The notes: generated from the letters alone by a model not told the origin. 64,000 nucleotides of DNA from Actinoplanes oblitus (GCF_030252345.1 NZ_CP126980.1:7641501-7705500), one strand, 5' to 3'; counted from the stretch's first letter, positions 47,753 to 57,060 are shown. A program made the numbers and translations.

Positions 47753-47881
47753 GTGCCGCTCACCCCCCTCGCGGAACCGACCGTCGACTGGTCGCAGATC
47801 CACGCCGTCAAGCTGCTCGGCGTCGCGCTCGCCGCGCTCTTCCTGCTCTGGGCGATCCGCCGCATGTTCGGCGGCAAATAG
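47753..47881 (+). CDS. Small membrane protein, 42 residues
   Basis: A short frame from GTG 47753 to TAG 47881. The product has an acidic start (PLTPLAEPTVDWSQI), one membrane segment (VKLLGVALAALFLLWAI) and a basic end (RRMFGGK). The ribosome site is weak. It lies 18 nt before the recQ start in the same direction. Family not recognised; composition and fit between neighbours support it. Confidence 0.62.
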   Translation: MPLTPLAEPTVDWSQIHAVKLLGVALAALFLLWAIRRMFGGK

Positions 47882-47899
47882 GGGTACACAGGCGCCCCG

Positions 47900-49543
47900 A
47901 TGAAACTTCCGATCTACGGCCCCCGCCTGCGCAAGGTGGCCCGCACCCACTTCGGGTGGCCGTCGCTGCGACCCGGCCAGTTCCGGCCGATGCGCGCCGT
48001 GCTGCGTCGCAAGGACGCCCTGGTCGTGCTGCCCACCGGGGCCGGCAAGTCGGCGATCTACCAGATCCCGGCGGTGCTGCTGCCCGGCCCGACAGTGGTC
48101 GTCTCCCCGCTGCTGGCCCTGCAGCAGGACCAGATCACCGCGCTGAACGAGCGGAACGACCCGAAGATCCGTGCGGTCCGGGTCAGCTCCGCCGAGACCG
48201 CCCGCGAGCAGCAGGAGGCGATCGCCGAGCTGCGCGCCGGCCGGGCCGAGTTCCTGTTCATCACCCCGGAGCAGCTGGCCAACCCGGAGCGGCTGGCCGA
48301 GGTCAAGTCGCTCAAGCCCGGGCTGGTCGCGATCGACGAGGCGCACTGCATCTCGGCGTGGGGACCGGACTTCCGGCCGGACTTCCTGGCGCTCGGCGAC
48401 ATGATCGAGCGGCTGGGCCGGCCACCGGTGCTGGCGCTGACGGCTACCGCGTCACCACCGGTCCGCGAGGACATCATCGCCCGGCTGCGGCTGCGCGATC
48501 CGGAGATCCACGTCTCCGGGCTGGACCGGCCGAACCTGTTCGTCGAGGTCACCCACTGCCCGGACGAGGCGTACCGGTGGCGGCGGCTGACCACGCTGCT
48601 CGACGAGGGACAGCGGCCGGGCATCGTCTACGTACCGACCCGGCGGGCCGCCGAGGAGCTGGCCGCCAAACTGACCGAGGCCGGCTACTCCGCCGACTAC
48701 TACCACGGCGGGATGGCCGGCGGGCTGCGCGAGCAACGGCACGAGGACTTCACCGAGGACCGGGTGGAGATCATGGTGGCCACCTCGGCGTTCGGCATGG
48801 GCATCGACAAACCGAACATCCGCTGGGTGGCGCACATGGCGCTGCCCGACTCGCCGGACAGCTACTTCCAGGAGATCGGCCGGGCCGGCCGGGACGGCGA
48901 GCCGGGGCGGGTGCTGCTGCTCTGGCGGGCCGAGGACGAGGCGATCCAGCGCTTCTTCAACGGCGGCGGGCCGGACCCCGACGAGCTGCGCGGGCTGGCC
49001 AAGGCGCTGCACAAGGGACCGACCACGAAGACCGCGCTGCAGAAGGCGACCGGGCTCGGCCAGCGCCGGCTCGGGCAGTACCTGGCGCTGCTGGAGCAGG
49101 TGGGCGCGGTGCGTACCGACAAGACCGGCAAGCTGACCGCACCGCCCGGCGCGCCGCTGCCGGCCGCGGCGGTGAAGGCCGCGATCGCCGAACACGAGCG
49201 CCAGCAAGCGGTGATCAAGTCCCGCACCGACATGATGCGCGGCTTCGCCGAGAGCCGGCAGTGCCGCACCGAGACGCTGCTCGCCTACTTCGGCGAGGAG
49301 ATCCGCCGGATGTGCGGGCACTGCGACAACTGCCTGGACGGCAGCGCCGAGGCGGTCAACGCGGCCGAGCCGGAGGGCCCGTTCCCGATCCACAGCCACG
49401 TCCGCCACGGCGAGTGGGGCACCGGCATGGTGATGGGCTACGAGGAGGAGAAGATGACCGTCCTGTTCGACTCGGTCGGCTACAAGACGCTGAGCGTCCC
49501 GGTCGTCGTCGAGCAACAGTTGCTGACCGCCGCCCAGCTGTAG
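47900..49543 (+). CDS. recQ: RecQ-family ATP-dependent DNA helicase
   Basis: A 3'-5' DNA helicase of 547 residues. It has motif 0 and Walker A (LRPGQF, LPTGAGKSAIYQIP), DEAHCIS, the motif V region TSAFGMGIDKPNIRWV and the arginine finger QEIGRAGRDG. A zinc-binding set (CRTETLLAYFGEE, CGHCDNC) follows. It then ends in a small DUF3553-type domain (VRHGEWGTGMVMGYEEEKMT) instead of an HRDC domain. ATG at 47900 has a weak ribosome site, so it may depend on the short gene upstream. Confidence 0.93.
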   Translation: MKLPIYGPRLRKVARTHFGWPSLRPGQFRPMRAVLRRKDALVVLPTGAGKSAIYQIPAVLLPGPTVVVSPLLALQQDQITALNERNDPKIRAVRVSSAETAREQQEAIAELRAGRAEFLFITPEQLANPERLAEVKSLKPGLVAIDEAHCISAWGPDFRPDFLALGDMIERLGRPPVLALTATASPPVREDIIARLRLRDPEIHVSGLDRPNLFVEVTHCPDEAYRWRRLTTLLDEGQRPGIVYVPTRRAAEELAAKLTEAGYSADYYHGGMAGGLREQRHEDFTEDRVEIMVATSAFGMGIDKPNIRWVAHMALPDSPDSYFQEIGRAGRDGEPGRVLLLWRAEDEAIQRFFNGGGPDPDELRGLAKALHKGPTTKTALQKATGLGQRRLGQYLALLEQVGAVRTDKTGKLTAPPGAPLPAAAVKAAIAEHERQQAVIKSRTDMMRGFAESRQCRTETLLAYFGEEIRRMCGHCDNCLDGSAEAVNAAEPEGPFPIHSHVRHGEWGTGMVMGYEEEKMTVLFDSVGYKTLSVPVVVEQQLLTAAQL

Positions 49544-49549
49544 GACCAA

Positions 49550-49596
49550 ACCGCTTTCCGGTACGCACGGAGCGCCCCGGCGTACCGAAAAGCGGT
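49550..49596 (+). terminator. Hairpin after recQ
   Basis: A 17-bp inverted repeat with one mismatch (49550-49566 with 49580-49596), 13-nt loop, 6 nt past the recQ stop and 20 nt before the end of the convergent gene. No T-run, so termination strength is uncertain. Confidence 0.65.
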
Positions 49597-49616
49597 GATC
49601 GGCGGACCGGAACCGA

Positions 49617-50036
49617 TCAGCGGGGCTCGCCGCGGTAGGTGCCGAAGGACCACAGGTTGCCCTCCGGGTCACGGGCGGCGAAGTCACGGGAGCCGTAATC
49701 GGTGTCGAACGGCTCCCTGACGATGGTGGCGCCGGCCGCACGGGCGCGTTCGCAGAGTTTGTCGGGCTCGTCGGTGACCACGTAGGCGCCGAAGACGCCC
49801 GGCGGGAGCTGGCACGGGTTGTCCGGGTCGTCCGGGTCGTCGCGGACCGAACCGAGCATGATGCCGCCGCCCGGTGGCCAGCTCAGCTCGGCGTGATCGA
49901 CGCGGTCGCCGGCGCCGTGGACGGCCGTCTCCTCGAACCCGAACGCGTCCACCAGGAAGCGGATCAGCGCGCGGGCGTCGGTGGCCCGCAGCGTGGGCCA
50001 GACCTGCGGGGGCGGTGGTGTCTTCCGATCAGTCAT
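49617..50036 (-). CDS. VOC-superfamily protein (glyoxalase/bleomycin-resistance-like)
   Basis: A 139-residue single-chain VOC protein: VWPTLRATDARALIRFLVDAF at the start, ELSWPPGGGIMLGS, FGAYVVTDEPDKL and a C-terminal RDFAARDPEGNLWSFGTY, the usual last-strand metal-binding pattern. The substrate is unknown. ATG at 50036; the gene overlaps the AraC regulator by 8 nt and may be its partner in an operon. Confidence 0.88.
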   Translation of the reverse strand: MTDRKTPPPPQVWPTLRATDARALIRFLVDAFGFEETAVHGAGDRVDHAELSWPPGGGIMLGSVRDDPDDPDNPCQLPPGVFGAYVVTDEPDKLCERARAAGATIVREPFDTDYGSRDFAARDPEGNLWSFGTYRGEPR

Positions 50037-50880
50037 GCACCCCATCGTGGTCATCGGCGGCGGCCGCGGCTTGGACGAAACCGAACTCGTCCGACAGCCA
50101 GCGGGACGGCGCGCAGCCGGCGAACGCCTGGAAGTCGCGGACGAGATGCGACTGGTCGGCGTAGCCGTGCTCGGCGGCCAGGTCGGCGAGGCGGGTCCCG
50201 GGGCGCAGGGCGCGGCGGGCGCGATCGAACCGGGCGATCCGGGCCGCCTCCTTGGGACGCAGGCCCACCTCGGCGCGGAACCGGTCGGTGAGGTGACGCG
50301 GCGTCCAGCCGACCTGACCGGCCAGCTCGGCGATCGAGGCGGGGGCGCCCCGGCGCAACGCCGCCCAGACGTGCGCGACCCGCTCGGTGCCGGGCCGGGC
50401 CGGACGGGTGGCGGGCAGCGCGCCGAACGCCGCGTCGAGCACCGCGAAGCGGGCCGGCCAGTCGACGGCGGCACACAGTCGTTCCCGGACCCGCGCCACG
50501 AACGACTCGCCGAGGATCGCCGCCGGGTCGATGTCCAGGCCGGCCAGTTCGCCGGCGGGCAGGCCGAGCAGTTCGCGGCAGCCGAGCGGGTGCAGCGCCA
50601 CCTGCACGCCCGACTGCCGGCCGTCGTGCGCGATCATCGCGGGACGCAGGTGCAGGCCGCCGAGCAGCGCCCGGTAGGTGTCCGGGGTCTGCCGCCCGTC
50701 CGGGTGCTCGCTGATCACCAGCGGATCGTCCATCGTGAAGATCAACGTCAGGTACGGCGACGGCAGGCCCCGGTGCCGGCCGGGCGGCAGGCCGCACTGC
50801 CGGTATCCGGAGTAGAACGCGATCCGGTCGCGCAACGGCGGGGCGGGGCGGCCCTGCGCGTACTCGTCGACGGTCGGCAC
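50029..50880 (-). CDS. AraC-family transcriptional regulator
   Basis: A 283-residue protein with an N-terminal ligand-like domain (about 1-160) and a C-terminal double helix-turn-helix (about 170-270; AELAGQVGWTPRHLTDRFRA and ADLAAEHGYADQSHLVRDF). Start GTG at 50880. It is coupled to the VOC gene by an 8-nt overlap. The ligand is unknown. Confidence 0.9.
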   Translation of the reverse strand: MPTVDEYAQGRPAPPLRDRIAFYSGYRQCGLPPGRHRGLPSPYLTLIFTMDDPLVISEHPDGRQTPDTYRALLGGLHLRPAMIAHDGRQSGVQVALHPLGCRELLGLPAGELAGLDIDPAAILGESFVARVRERLCAAVDWPARFAVLDAAFGALPATRPARPGTERVAHVWAALRRGAPASIAELAGQVGWTPRHLTDRFRAEVGLRPKEAARIARFDRARRALRPGTRLADLAAEHGYADQSHLVRDFQAFAGCAPSRWLSDEFGFVQAAAAADDHDGVHD

Positions 50881-50932
50881 CCGTCCAGCATGGCAGGACC
50901 GGGTGCCGGGCGCGGGCGGTGACGCCGCCGGA

Positions 50933-53900
50933 TCAGGCGTGGTCCGCCGCCGGCTCGATCATCAACAGGCCGCCGCTCGTCCCGACGGCCACGCCGCGCC
51001 CCACCGCCGCACAGCAGTGCACCGGGAAGTGGATCGCGATGTCGGTGGGGTGGCGGGTGTCCAGATCCCAGATCCGCACGGTGCGATCGCCACCGCCGGA
51101 GACCAGCAACGTCCGGTCACCGGCTGGCACGCCACAGAGGGTTTCCACCCAGCCGTTGTGGCCTTCCAGGGACGCGTGCACGCTCTCGGTCACCGGATCC
51201 CACAGCCGGATCAGCCCGGTCCCCTCGGCATAGGCAAGTAACGACCGGCCCAGGATCGGCACTACGCACAGTGCGCTGACCACCTCGCCGCTCTCCGTGA
51301 CCACGGTCTGCACGGATCCGGTCGCCGGGTACCACAACCGCAGCCCGCCGTCCCTCATGGCGAGGGCGAGGGCCATCCGGTCACCGACCGGCATCCCGCA
51401 CATCGCTCGCACCACATCGATGTCTCGCATCGGCAGAACGGCGTGCGTCCGGCCGGTGGTCACGTCCCACAGCCGGATCGTCGAGCCGGTGCCGTACGCG
51501 AGCATGGGCCGTCCGTCGAGTCGTATCCCGCACATCACGACCGCCCGCTCGAAGTCCTCCTCCAGCAGGTGGACTGTCCGGCCCCGGAGCGGATCCCACA
51601 GTCGTACCGCGGGGTCCTCAGCCGTGCACAGCAGCACCTCGTCATCGACCGCGAGGGCACATACCTCATTGACGAGCCACTCCCCCTGATCTGGCACGAC
51701 GAGGGCGTCGCCAGTGGCGGCGTCCCACAGGTGCAGTGTCAGCTCCGCGTCGGAGGCGGCCACCACTGTCCGATCACCGGCCCGGACGGCGCACACCCCG
51801 GTGACGGCCCGGCCCCGCAGGGCGGCCTGGACCGCCCCCGGCTCGGGATCCCACAACCGGACCGTCCAGTCGTCGCTGGCGGAGGCGAGCAGTGTCCGGC
51901 CGCCGGCCCGCACCGGGCACACCACCCGGACCCAGTCGGTATGACCCGGCAGTTCGGCCCGGGCGAGATTCGTGGACAGGTCCCACAGGCGGATCGTGTT
52001 GTCGGCGCCACCCGAGACGAGCAGCGAGCCGTCCCTCGCCGGTACCTGGCACAGGGCCATGACCCGGCGGACGTGGCCGGCCAGCACGGCACCCGGAGTC
52101 CCGGCTATCGGGTCCCAGAGGCGCACCGACCCCTCCTCGCCACCGGAGGCGAGCAGCGTCCGGCCGTCCTCGCGCACCGCGCACACCGCGATCGCGCCCT
52201 CCTCGTGGCCGTCCAGCACCGCGCGGGCCGCGCCGGTGACCGGATCCCACAGCCTGACCGTCCCGTCGTCGCCGGCCGAGGCGAGCAGGGTGCCCTCGGC
52301 GGTCGCCAGCGCACAGACCGCGTTCACCGCGCCGGTGTGGCCACGCAGCACGGCGTGCGTGCCGGCGGTCGCCGGGTCCCACAGCCGAATCGTGCCGTCG
52401 TCGCTCGCCGACGCCAGAAGCACCCGATCGGGGGTCGGTACCTCGCACACCGCGTTCAAGGCGGCGGCGTGGCCTTCGAGCCGCACCGGAGCCACCCCGG
52501 CCCCGGGATTCCACAGCTGGACCGCTCCGGCGGTGGTGGCGGCGGCGATCAGTGTCTGGCCACCGAACCGCACCTGACACAGGCCATACACGAACTCCCC
52601 GGTTTCCAGAACGGCGTGCGTCGCCCCGGAGACCGGATCCCACACCCGGATCGTGTCGTCGTCGCCGCCGGAGGCGAGCAGCGTGCGCCCCTCGGCCTCC
52701 ACCACGCACAACGCCCTGATCCAATCGGTGTGGCCCTCCAGCGTGGCGTGCTCGATCCGGGGCGCGGCCCGGCCCCAGAGGGCCCGATACGGCATCCGGG
52801 GATGGCTGATCGTGACGGGATCGCCCTGCAGGGCCTGGGTGACGCCGAGCATCGCCGCTCGCTCGGGCGGCGACGCCCCGATCGCCTGAGGCGTCAGCCG
52901 CAGCAGCCGGGCCCGGTCGTGGCCGGCCTCGGTGCGGGCCTCGGCGGCTGCCGGGATCAGCCGCACCAGATCGGCGTGCAGCAGGTAGTCGTCATCGGCG
53001 AGCAGGTCGTCGACCAGCTCGGCCCGTGCCGCGTGCCCCGGCAGTGACCGCAGTAGATACGCCGGTGCCGCCGCCCAGCCCGATCGCCGACCGGTCTCCA
53101 GGAACACCTCGGTCAGCGCACGCTCGTCGGCGCGCACCTCACGAGGTTTCCGCAGCGCGTCGTTGAGTGCCTGGTGGAACAGCCGGAACACCGGCTCGTT
53201 GCCGTCGACCGACGTCTCCACCAGGAAGTTCGCCGCCGCGGACCGGGCGAACCCGGCGAGCTCCGCGGTGCCGATCCGCCCGCCCAGCGCTCCGGCAGCC
53301 GCCTGCCACAGCGACACCGTCCACCCCGGCGACTCCGCGTAGGCCAGCGCGGTCAGCACCAGCACCGCGGCGACCCCGTCGACGGGCGGCAACACGCTCA
53401 GGAACGTGTGCAGGGCGGCATGCACGGTCGGCGTCAGCGACACCGCCCCCGGGTCGGCGGGCCGGGTCGCATACATCCCATGCCGCCGCGCCTCCAGGCC
53501 CGCCACCAGGAAGTTTCCCGAAGCCAGCCGGGCGATCCGGTCCGCCACCGCCGCCGCTGCCGCCGCGTTGGCCGGCTCGTCGTAGGGATTGTCCGGACGC
53601 GGGTCGCCGTCCATCCGCAACGTCGCGAGCGTGTAGTCGCGCAGGTCGGCCAACTGGAAATAGCGGGCGTCATCCAGATCGATCAGCTCGGTCATCCCGG
53701 CGAGACCGTCCAGCAGGTCGCCCCGGCTGTCGTGGCGCCGGGTGCCGACCACCACCTGGACCCCGCGTCCCGCGCACGCCTGCACCAGCGGCAGCACCAC
53801 CTTGCTCAGGATCGACCGGGCCTCGTCAGCGGTGTCCGCCTCGTCCAGCGCGTCGATCACCACGTTGAACCGGCCGGGCCGGGCCTCCAGCCGTTCCGCC

Positions 53901-54979
53901 ATCGACTCGGCGAGCGCGTCCGGCCGTGCGGGCAGCGCCGCCGACGCCGCCGTCGCGATCTCCGCGGCCACCTCGAGGGCGGTCTTGCCCTTGGCGTGCA
54001 CGGCGCACGCCACCGAGCCGGCCTCGGCCCGCACCCCGGTGTCGTCGCTCGGCAACCGGCGCCGCAGGTCCGCGTCGGCGGTGGTCACGATCCGGCCGAG
54101 GACCGCCGATTTGCCCACTCCCGGCGATCCGGTCACCACCAGCACGCGCCGGTCCGGCGCGGGACGGCCCAGCCAGCCGGTGATCGCCCGCAGCGCCACC
54201 ACCCGGCCCCGGAACCGATGCCCCCGCTCGGCCACCGTCGTGACGCCGCGCGCCCGCGAGTCGAAATGCCGGGCGGTATCCGGATCGTCGCCGAGTTTCC
54301 AGCCCCAGGAGGAGAGCGCCACCGGGCCCGCGTCGGCGACTCGCCAGCCGACCAGCATCGTCAGTTTCTCGGCCGGCACGAAGCGATCCGCCTGGGCGAG
54401 GGTCAGCGCCTGCGCGTCGCCCGGCCGGATCCGGGCCGCACCGCTGCGGGCCCGGCCGACGATGCCCACCACAGCCGCGTATTCCGGCACCCACAGGCCG
54501 GAGCCGGAGAAGCCCTCCTCCACGGGGTAGGCCGAGTCCGTGTCGAGCCGTACGCACCCGTGCGACAGAACGGTACCGATCGCCCCCTCGGCGTCGTTGC
54601 CGTGCAGCCGGCTGCTGACCGGGAACCCGAACGCCCACCAGCGCAGCCCCTGGAGATCCTTGGGCTCGGGCGCCCGCAGCCGGGCCGGCTCCACCTCGAC
54701 CGGCAGGTCCTGGTCGAAGTGCAGCACCGCCACGTCGGCGATGGTCCGGTCGCCGGGGTGCCACTCCACCCGCGACACGCGGTGGCGCACGTCCCACAGC
54801 AGGGTTTTCGGGAACGAGACCCAGATCTCCCCGTCCGGCACCACGTGCGCGCAGGTCAGCGCGCGCCGGGTGTCGATCGCCACCGCCGTGCCCAGCGGCG
54901 CGAAGCCGGCCGCGCCGTCACGCTCCGACGCGTGGACCGCGAGGGTCCACGAGTCGTCGGGCGGGACAGTGCCGGTCAT
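50933..54979 (-). CDS. Trypsin-like protease - STAND NTPase - WD40 fusion
   Basis: A 1348-residue multidomain protein. Residues 1-215 are a trypsin-like domain with the whole triad: His45 (TCAHVV), Asp82 (ADVAVLHFD), Ser158 (GFSGSGLW). A STAND/NACHT-like ATPase follows with Walker A GSPGVGKS (284-291) and Walker B VVIDALDEAD (about 373-382), then a helical region to about 730. Fourteen WD40 repeats, enough for two seven-bladed propellers, fill the rest. No signal peptide or membrane segment, so it is cytoplasmic. This matches NTPase-based conflict proteins in which WD40 senses, STAND oligomerises and a protease is the effector. Its ATG overlaps the Trypco1 gene stop (ATGA). Confidence 0.88.
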   Translation of the reverse strand: MTGTVPPDDSWTLAVHASERDGAAGFAPLGTAVAIDTRRALTCAHVVPDGEIWVSFPKTLLWDVRHRVSRVEWHPGDRTIADVAVLHFDQDLPVEVEPARLRAPEPKDLQGLRWWAFGFPVSSRLHGNDAEGAIGTVLSHGCVRLDTDSAYPVEEGFSGSGLWVPEYAAVVGIVGRARSGAARIRPGDAQALTLAQADRFVPAEKLTMLVGWRVADAGPVALSSWGWKLGDDPDTARHFDSRARGVTTVAERGHRFRGRVVALRAITGWLGRPAPDRRVLVVTGSPGVGKSAVLGRIVTTADADLRRRLPSDDTGVRAEAGSVACAVHAKGKTALEVAAEIATAASAALPARPDALAESMAERLEARPGRFNVVIDALDEADTADEARSILSKVVLPLVQACAGRGVQVVVGTRRHDSRGDLLDGLAGMTELIDLDDARYFQLADLRDYTLATLRMDGDPRPDNPYDEPANAAAAAAVADRIARLASGNFLVAGLEARRHGMYATRPADPGAVSLTPTVHAALHTFLSVLPPVDGVAAVLVLTALAYAESPGWTVSLWQAAAGALGGRIGTAELAGFARSAAANFLVETSVDGNEPVFRLFHQALNDALRKPREVRADERALTEVFLETGRRSGWAAAPAYLLRSLPGHAARAELVDDLLADDDYLLHADLVRLIPAAAEARTEAGHDRARLLRLTPQAIGASPPERAAMLGVTQALQGDPVTISHPRMPYRALWGRAAPRIEHATLEGHTDWIRALCVVEAEGRTLLASGGDDDTIRVWDPVSGATHAVLETGEFVYGLCQVRFGGQTLIAAATTAGAVQLWNPGAGVAPVRLEGHAAALNAVCEVPTPDRVLLASASDDGTIRLWDPATAGTHAVLRGHTGAVNAVCALATAEGTLLASAGDDGTVRLWDPVTGAARAVLDGHEEGAIAVCAVREDGRTLLASGGEEGSVRLWDPIAGTPGAVLAGHVRRVMALCQVPARDGSLLVSGGADNTIRLWDLSTNLARAELPGHTDWVRVVCPVRAGGRTLLASASDDWTVRLWDPEPGAVQAALRGRAVTGVCAVRAGDRTVVAASDAELTLHLWDAATGDALVVPDQGEWLVNEVCALAVDDEVLLCTAEDPAVRLWDPLRGRTVHLLEEDFERAVVMCGIRLDGRPMLAYGTGSTIRLWDVTTGRTHAVLPMRDIDVVRAMCGMPVGDRMALALAMRDGGLRLWYPATGSVQTVVTESGEVVSALCVVPILGRSLLAYAEGTGLIRLWDPVTESVHASLEGHNGWVETLCGVPAGDRTLLVSGGGDRTVRIWDLDTRHPTDIAIHFPVHCCAAVGRGVAVGTSGGLLMIEPAADHA

Positions 54980-55302
54980 CGCTTACCGGGCTGCCACTTC
55001 AGGGTGACCTCGAAGTTGCCCTCGGTCGCGGCCTTCGCCACCAGCCAGTTCGCGGTGCCGCTGACCTTGATCCCGAACTTCACCTCGACCTCGTCCGGGG
55101 CGTGCGCCCGCACCCGGTCGAGGACCTCGCGGGCCGCCTCGACGGCCGGGCCGACCGCGTCGCGGACCTGGCCGGCGATCCGCTCGGCGGAGGCCTGCTC
55201 GAACCCGTCCGGCGGGTCCACCTCGAACTGCACGACGGTGCCGTCGTCGACTGTGTACCGGACCACCTGGGACATCGGGCTCCCCTCGGCAGGCAGACCC
55301 AC
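54976..55302 (-). CDS. Trypsin-co-occurring (Trypco1, CU044_2847 family) protein
   Basis: A 108-residue protein with a beta-rich N-terminus (VVRYTVDDGTVVQFEVD), a helical middle (about 28-60) and the family ending PDEVEVKFGIKVSG...VAKAATEGNFEVTLKW. This fold is found almost only beside trypsin-like proteases in predicted bacterial conflict systems. The gene is start/stop-coupled to the trypsin-STAND-WD40 gene (4-nt overlap), which implies a fixed stoichiometry or a common complex. Likely roles are protease inhibitor, adaptor or sensor; none is proven here. Confidence 0.82.
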   Translation of the reverse strand: MGLPAEGSPMSQVVRYTVDDGTVVQFEVDPPDGFEQASAERIAGQVRDAVGPAVEAAREVLDRVRAHAPDEVEVKFGIKVSGTANWLVAKAATEGNFEVTLKWQPGKR

Positions 55303-55313
55303 ATGCTAACCAC

Positions 55314-55347
55314 CGCTGAACCCGGGGCGCTGGCCCCGGGTTCAGCG
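55314..55347 (-). terminator. Hairpin upstream of the Trypco1 gene
   Basis: A perfect 15-bp stem (55314-55328 with 55333-55347), 4-nt loop, 4 nt past the stop of the upstream orphan gene. No T-run. It may end that transcript, or attenuate read-through into the Trypco1/trypsin pair. Confidence 0.72.
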
Positions 55348-55351
55348 ACGC

Positions 55352-55855
55352 TCAGCCGGCCAGCGCGCCGGCCAGGTGGTCGCGGAAGGTCCGCTCGTCC
55401 TCGGTGACCGCCTCGCCACCGATGCCGAGCAGACCACCGGTCGAGGCGGCACCGACCACCGCGTCGGTGATCTCCAGCAGCCAGTGCCGGTAGGTCTCGG
55501 CGTCGGCCACCGAGGCCTTCGCGGCCAGCAGCTTGGCGGCCTCGGCCGCCCGGCCCAGGACGTCACTGGCGTACCCGGCGGGGTCGGCCGGCTCGATGAC
55601 CGGTGGTTCCTCACCCAGTTCCGGGTCGCCGGCCTCGGCCACGGCGGCCGTGGCGACAGCGGTGACCAGGGTGCTCGCCGAGGCCCTGGCGTCCGAGATG
55701 CGGCCCAGGCCGGCCGCGCTCTCGGCCCGGGTCTTGCGGGCGCTGTCGTGGGTGGCGGCACTCGCCGCGGTGAGCACCGCGTGCGGGAGCCCGACCAGCA
55801 GCCCCCACTCGGCGTCGGTGAAGCCCAGCTTGGCGTAGAGCGGTTCGTCCGTCAC
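55352..55855 (-). CDS. Hypothetical Ala-rich helical protein
   Basis: A 167-residue soluble protein, mostly helical and Ala-rich: EPLYAKLGFTDAEWGLLVGL at the start and TYRHWLLEITDAVVGAAST plus GGEAVTEDE near the end. The family is not recognised. GTG at 55855 is chosen because GAAAGGAAA precedes it. It is 50 bp upstream of the Trypco1 gene in the same direction, separated by a hairpin, so it may be a third component or just a neighbour. Confidence 0.7.
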   Translation of the reverse strand: MTDEPLYAKLGFTDAEWGLLVGLPHAVLTAASAATHDSARKTRAESAAGLGRISDARASASTLVTAVATAAVAEAGDPELGEEPPVIEPADPAGYASDVLGRAAEAAKLLAAKASVADAETYRHWLLEITDAVVGAASTGGLLGIGGEAVTEDERTFRDHLAGALAG

Positions 55856-55965
55856 TCGGGGTTTCCTTTCGCTTGCGTCGGCAGCCGACAGCGCATTCTT
55901 TCGCACCCGCGGGCCGCTGCCCTCTCACCACCCCCTCTACCCGATCTTGCCGGTGGGTGAAAAGT

Positions 55966-57015
55966 TCACGGCCGGGCCTCGTACACGATGTTGAACGGGG
56001 TCTCCGCCGCCCGGCGGAACCTGGTGAACCCGGCGTCCGCGGCCAGCCGCCGGATCGGTTCCTCGCCGGCCTGCGCGCCCAGCGAGTACCCGCCCTCCTG
56101 GGAGAGCGCGTTCGGCACGCAGAGGTAGGCGGAGAACGAGTAGTAGACCCGCCCGACCGGGTTGAGGTTGGCCTCGACGGTGTCCCCGGCGGCCGGCTCC
56201 ACGATCATCCAGGTGCCGTCCGGGGTGAGCTGGGACCGCACGTGCCGGGCCGCGCCCAGCGGGTCGCCCATGTCGTGCAGCGCGTCGAACGTGGTGACCA
56301 GGTCGTACGGCCCGCCGGTGAAGGTCTGCGCGCCGGCCGCCTCGAACCGGACCCGGGAGTCCAGGCCGGCGTCGGCGACCCGCTTGCGCGCCTGGTCGAT
56401 CGAGCCGGCGTGCAGGTCGGACCCGGTGAAGACGGAGGCCGGGTAGGCGCTGGCCATCAGGACGGTCGAGGCGCCGTGCCCGCAGCCGACGTCCGCGACG
56501 CGCACCCCCCGCTGGAGACCGGCGACGACGCCGTCGAGCGCGGGCAGCCAGTCGGTGACCAGGCTGGCGCTGTATCCGGGCCGGAAGAACCGTTCGCAGC
56601 CGCTGAACACGTCGTCGTCGTGCTGGTGCCAGCCCACTCCCCGCCCGGTGCGGAACGCCTCCTCGATCCGGCTCTGGGCGCGCAACGCGCCGAGCGCGAG
56701 CTGGAACGCGCCGGGCGCGAAGATCGGGCCGTCCGGGTCGGTGAGGGCAAACGCCTGCTCCTCGGTGAGCGAGTACCGCCCGCCGGCCGGGTCGTAGGTG
56801 ACGTAGCCACCGGCCGCCTGGCCGCGCAGCCACTCCTCGACGTAGCGCGGCGCGGTCCCGGTCCGCTCGGCCAGTTCCTCGGGCAGCGCCGCACCGGCGG
56901 CCAGCCCCCGGTACAGGCCGAGCCGGTCGCCGAGCACCACCCCACCGGCGGCGATCGTGGCGCCCAGGTCGCCGACGAACGTGTGCACGAACTCCATCAA
57001 CTTGGTCTCATCCAT
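55966..57015 (-). CDS. Class I SAM-dependent methyltransferase with winged-helix N-terminus
   Basis: About 349 residues. An N-terminal dimerisation/winged-helix part (about 1-115; [21 protein letters not shown]) is followed by a Rossmann fold with [12 protein letters not shown] and a conserved [14 protein letters not shown]. The architecture is that of secondary-metabolite-type O-/N-methyltransferases; homologues exist across actinobacteria with no known substrate. ATG at 57015 is chosen; a GTG-led start at 57051 is possible. It is divergent from the LuxR regulator. Confidence 0.85.
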   Translation of the reverse strand: MDETKLMEFVHTFVGDLGATIAAGGVVLGDRLGLYRGLAAGAALPEELAERTGTAPRYVEEWLRGQAAGGYVTYDPAGGRYSLTEEQAFALTDPDGPIFAPGAFQLALGALRAQSRIEEAFRTGRGVGWHQHDDDVFSGCERFFRPGYSASLVTDWLPALDGVVAGLQRGVRVADVGCGHGASTVLMASAYPASVFTGSDLHAGSIDQARKRVADAGLDSRVRFEAAGAQTFTGGPYDLVTTFDALHDMGDPLGAARHVRSQLTPDGTWMIVEPAAGDTVEANLNPVGRVYYSFSAYLCVPNALSQEGGYSLGAQAGEEPIRRLAADAGFTRFRRAAETPFNIVYEARP

Positions 57016-57060
57016 GCGCCCGTTTCTACGGACGCACCACCCCGGGGACATCGGTGTCGG

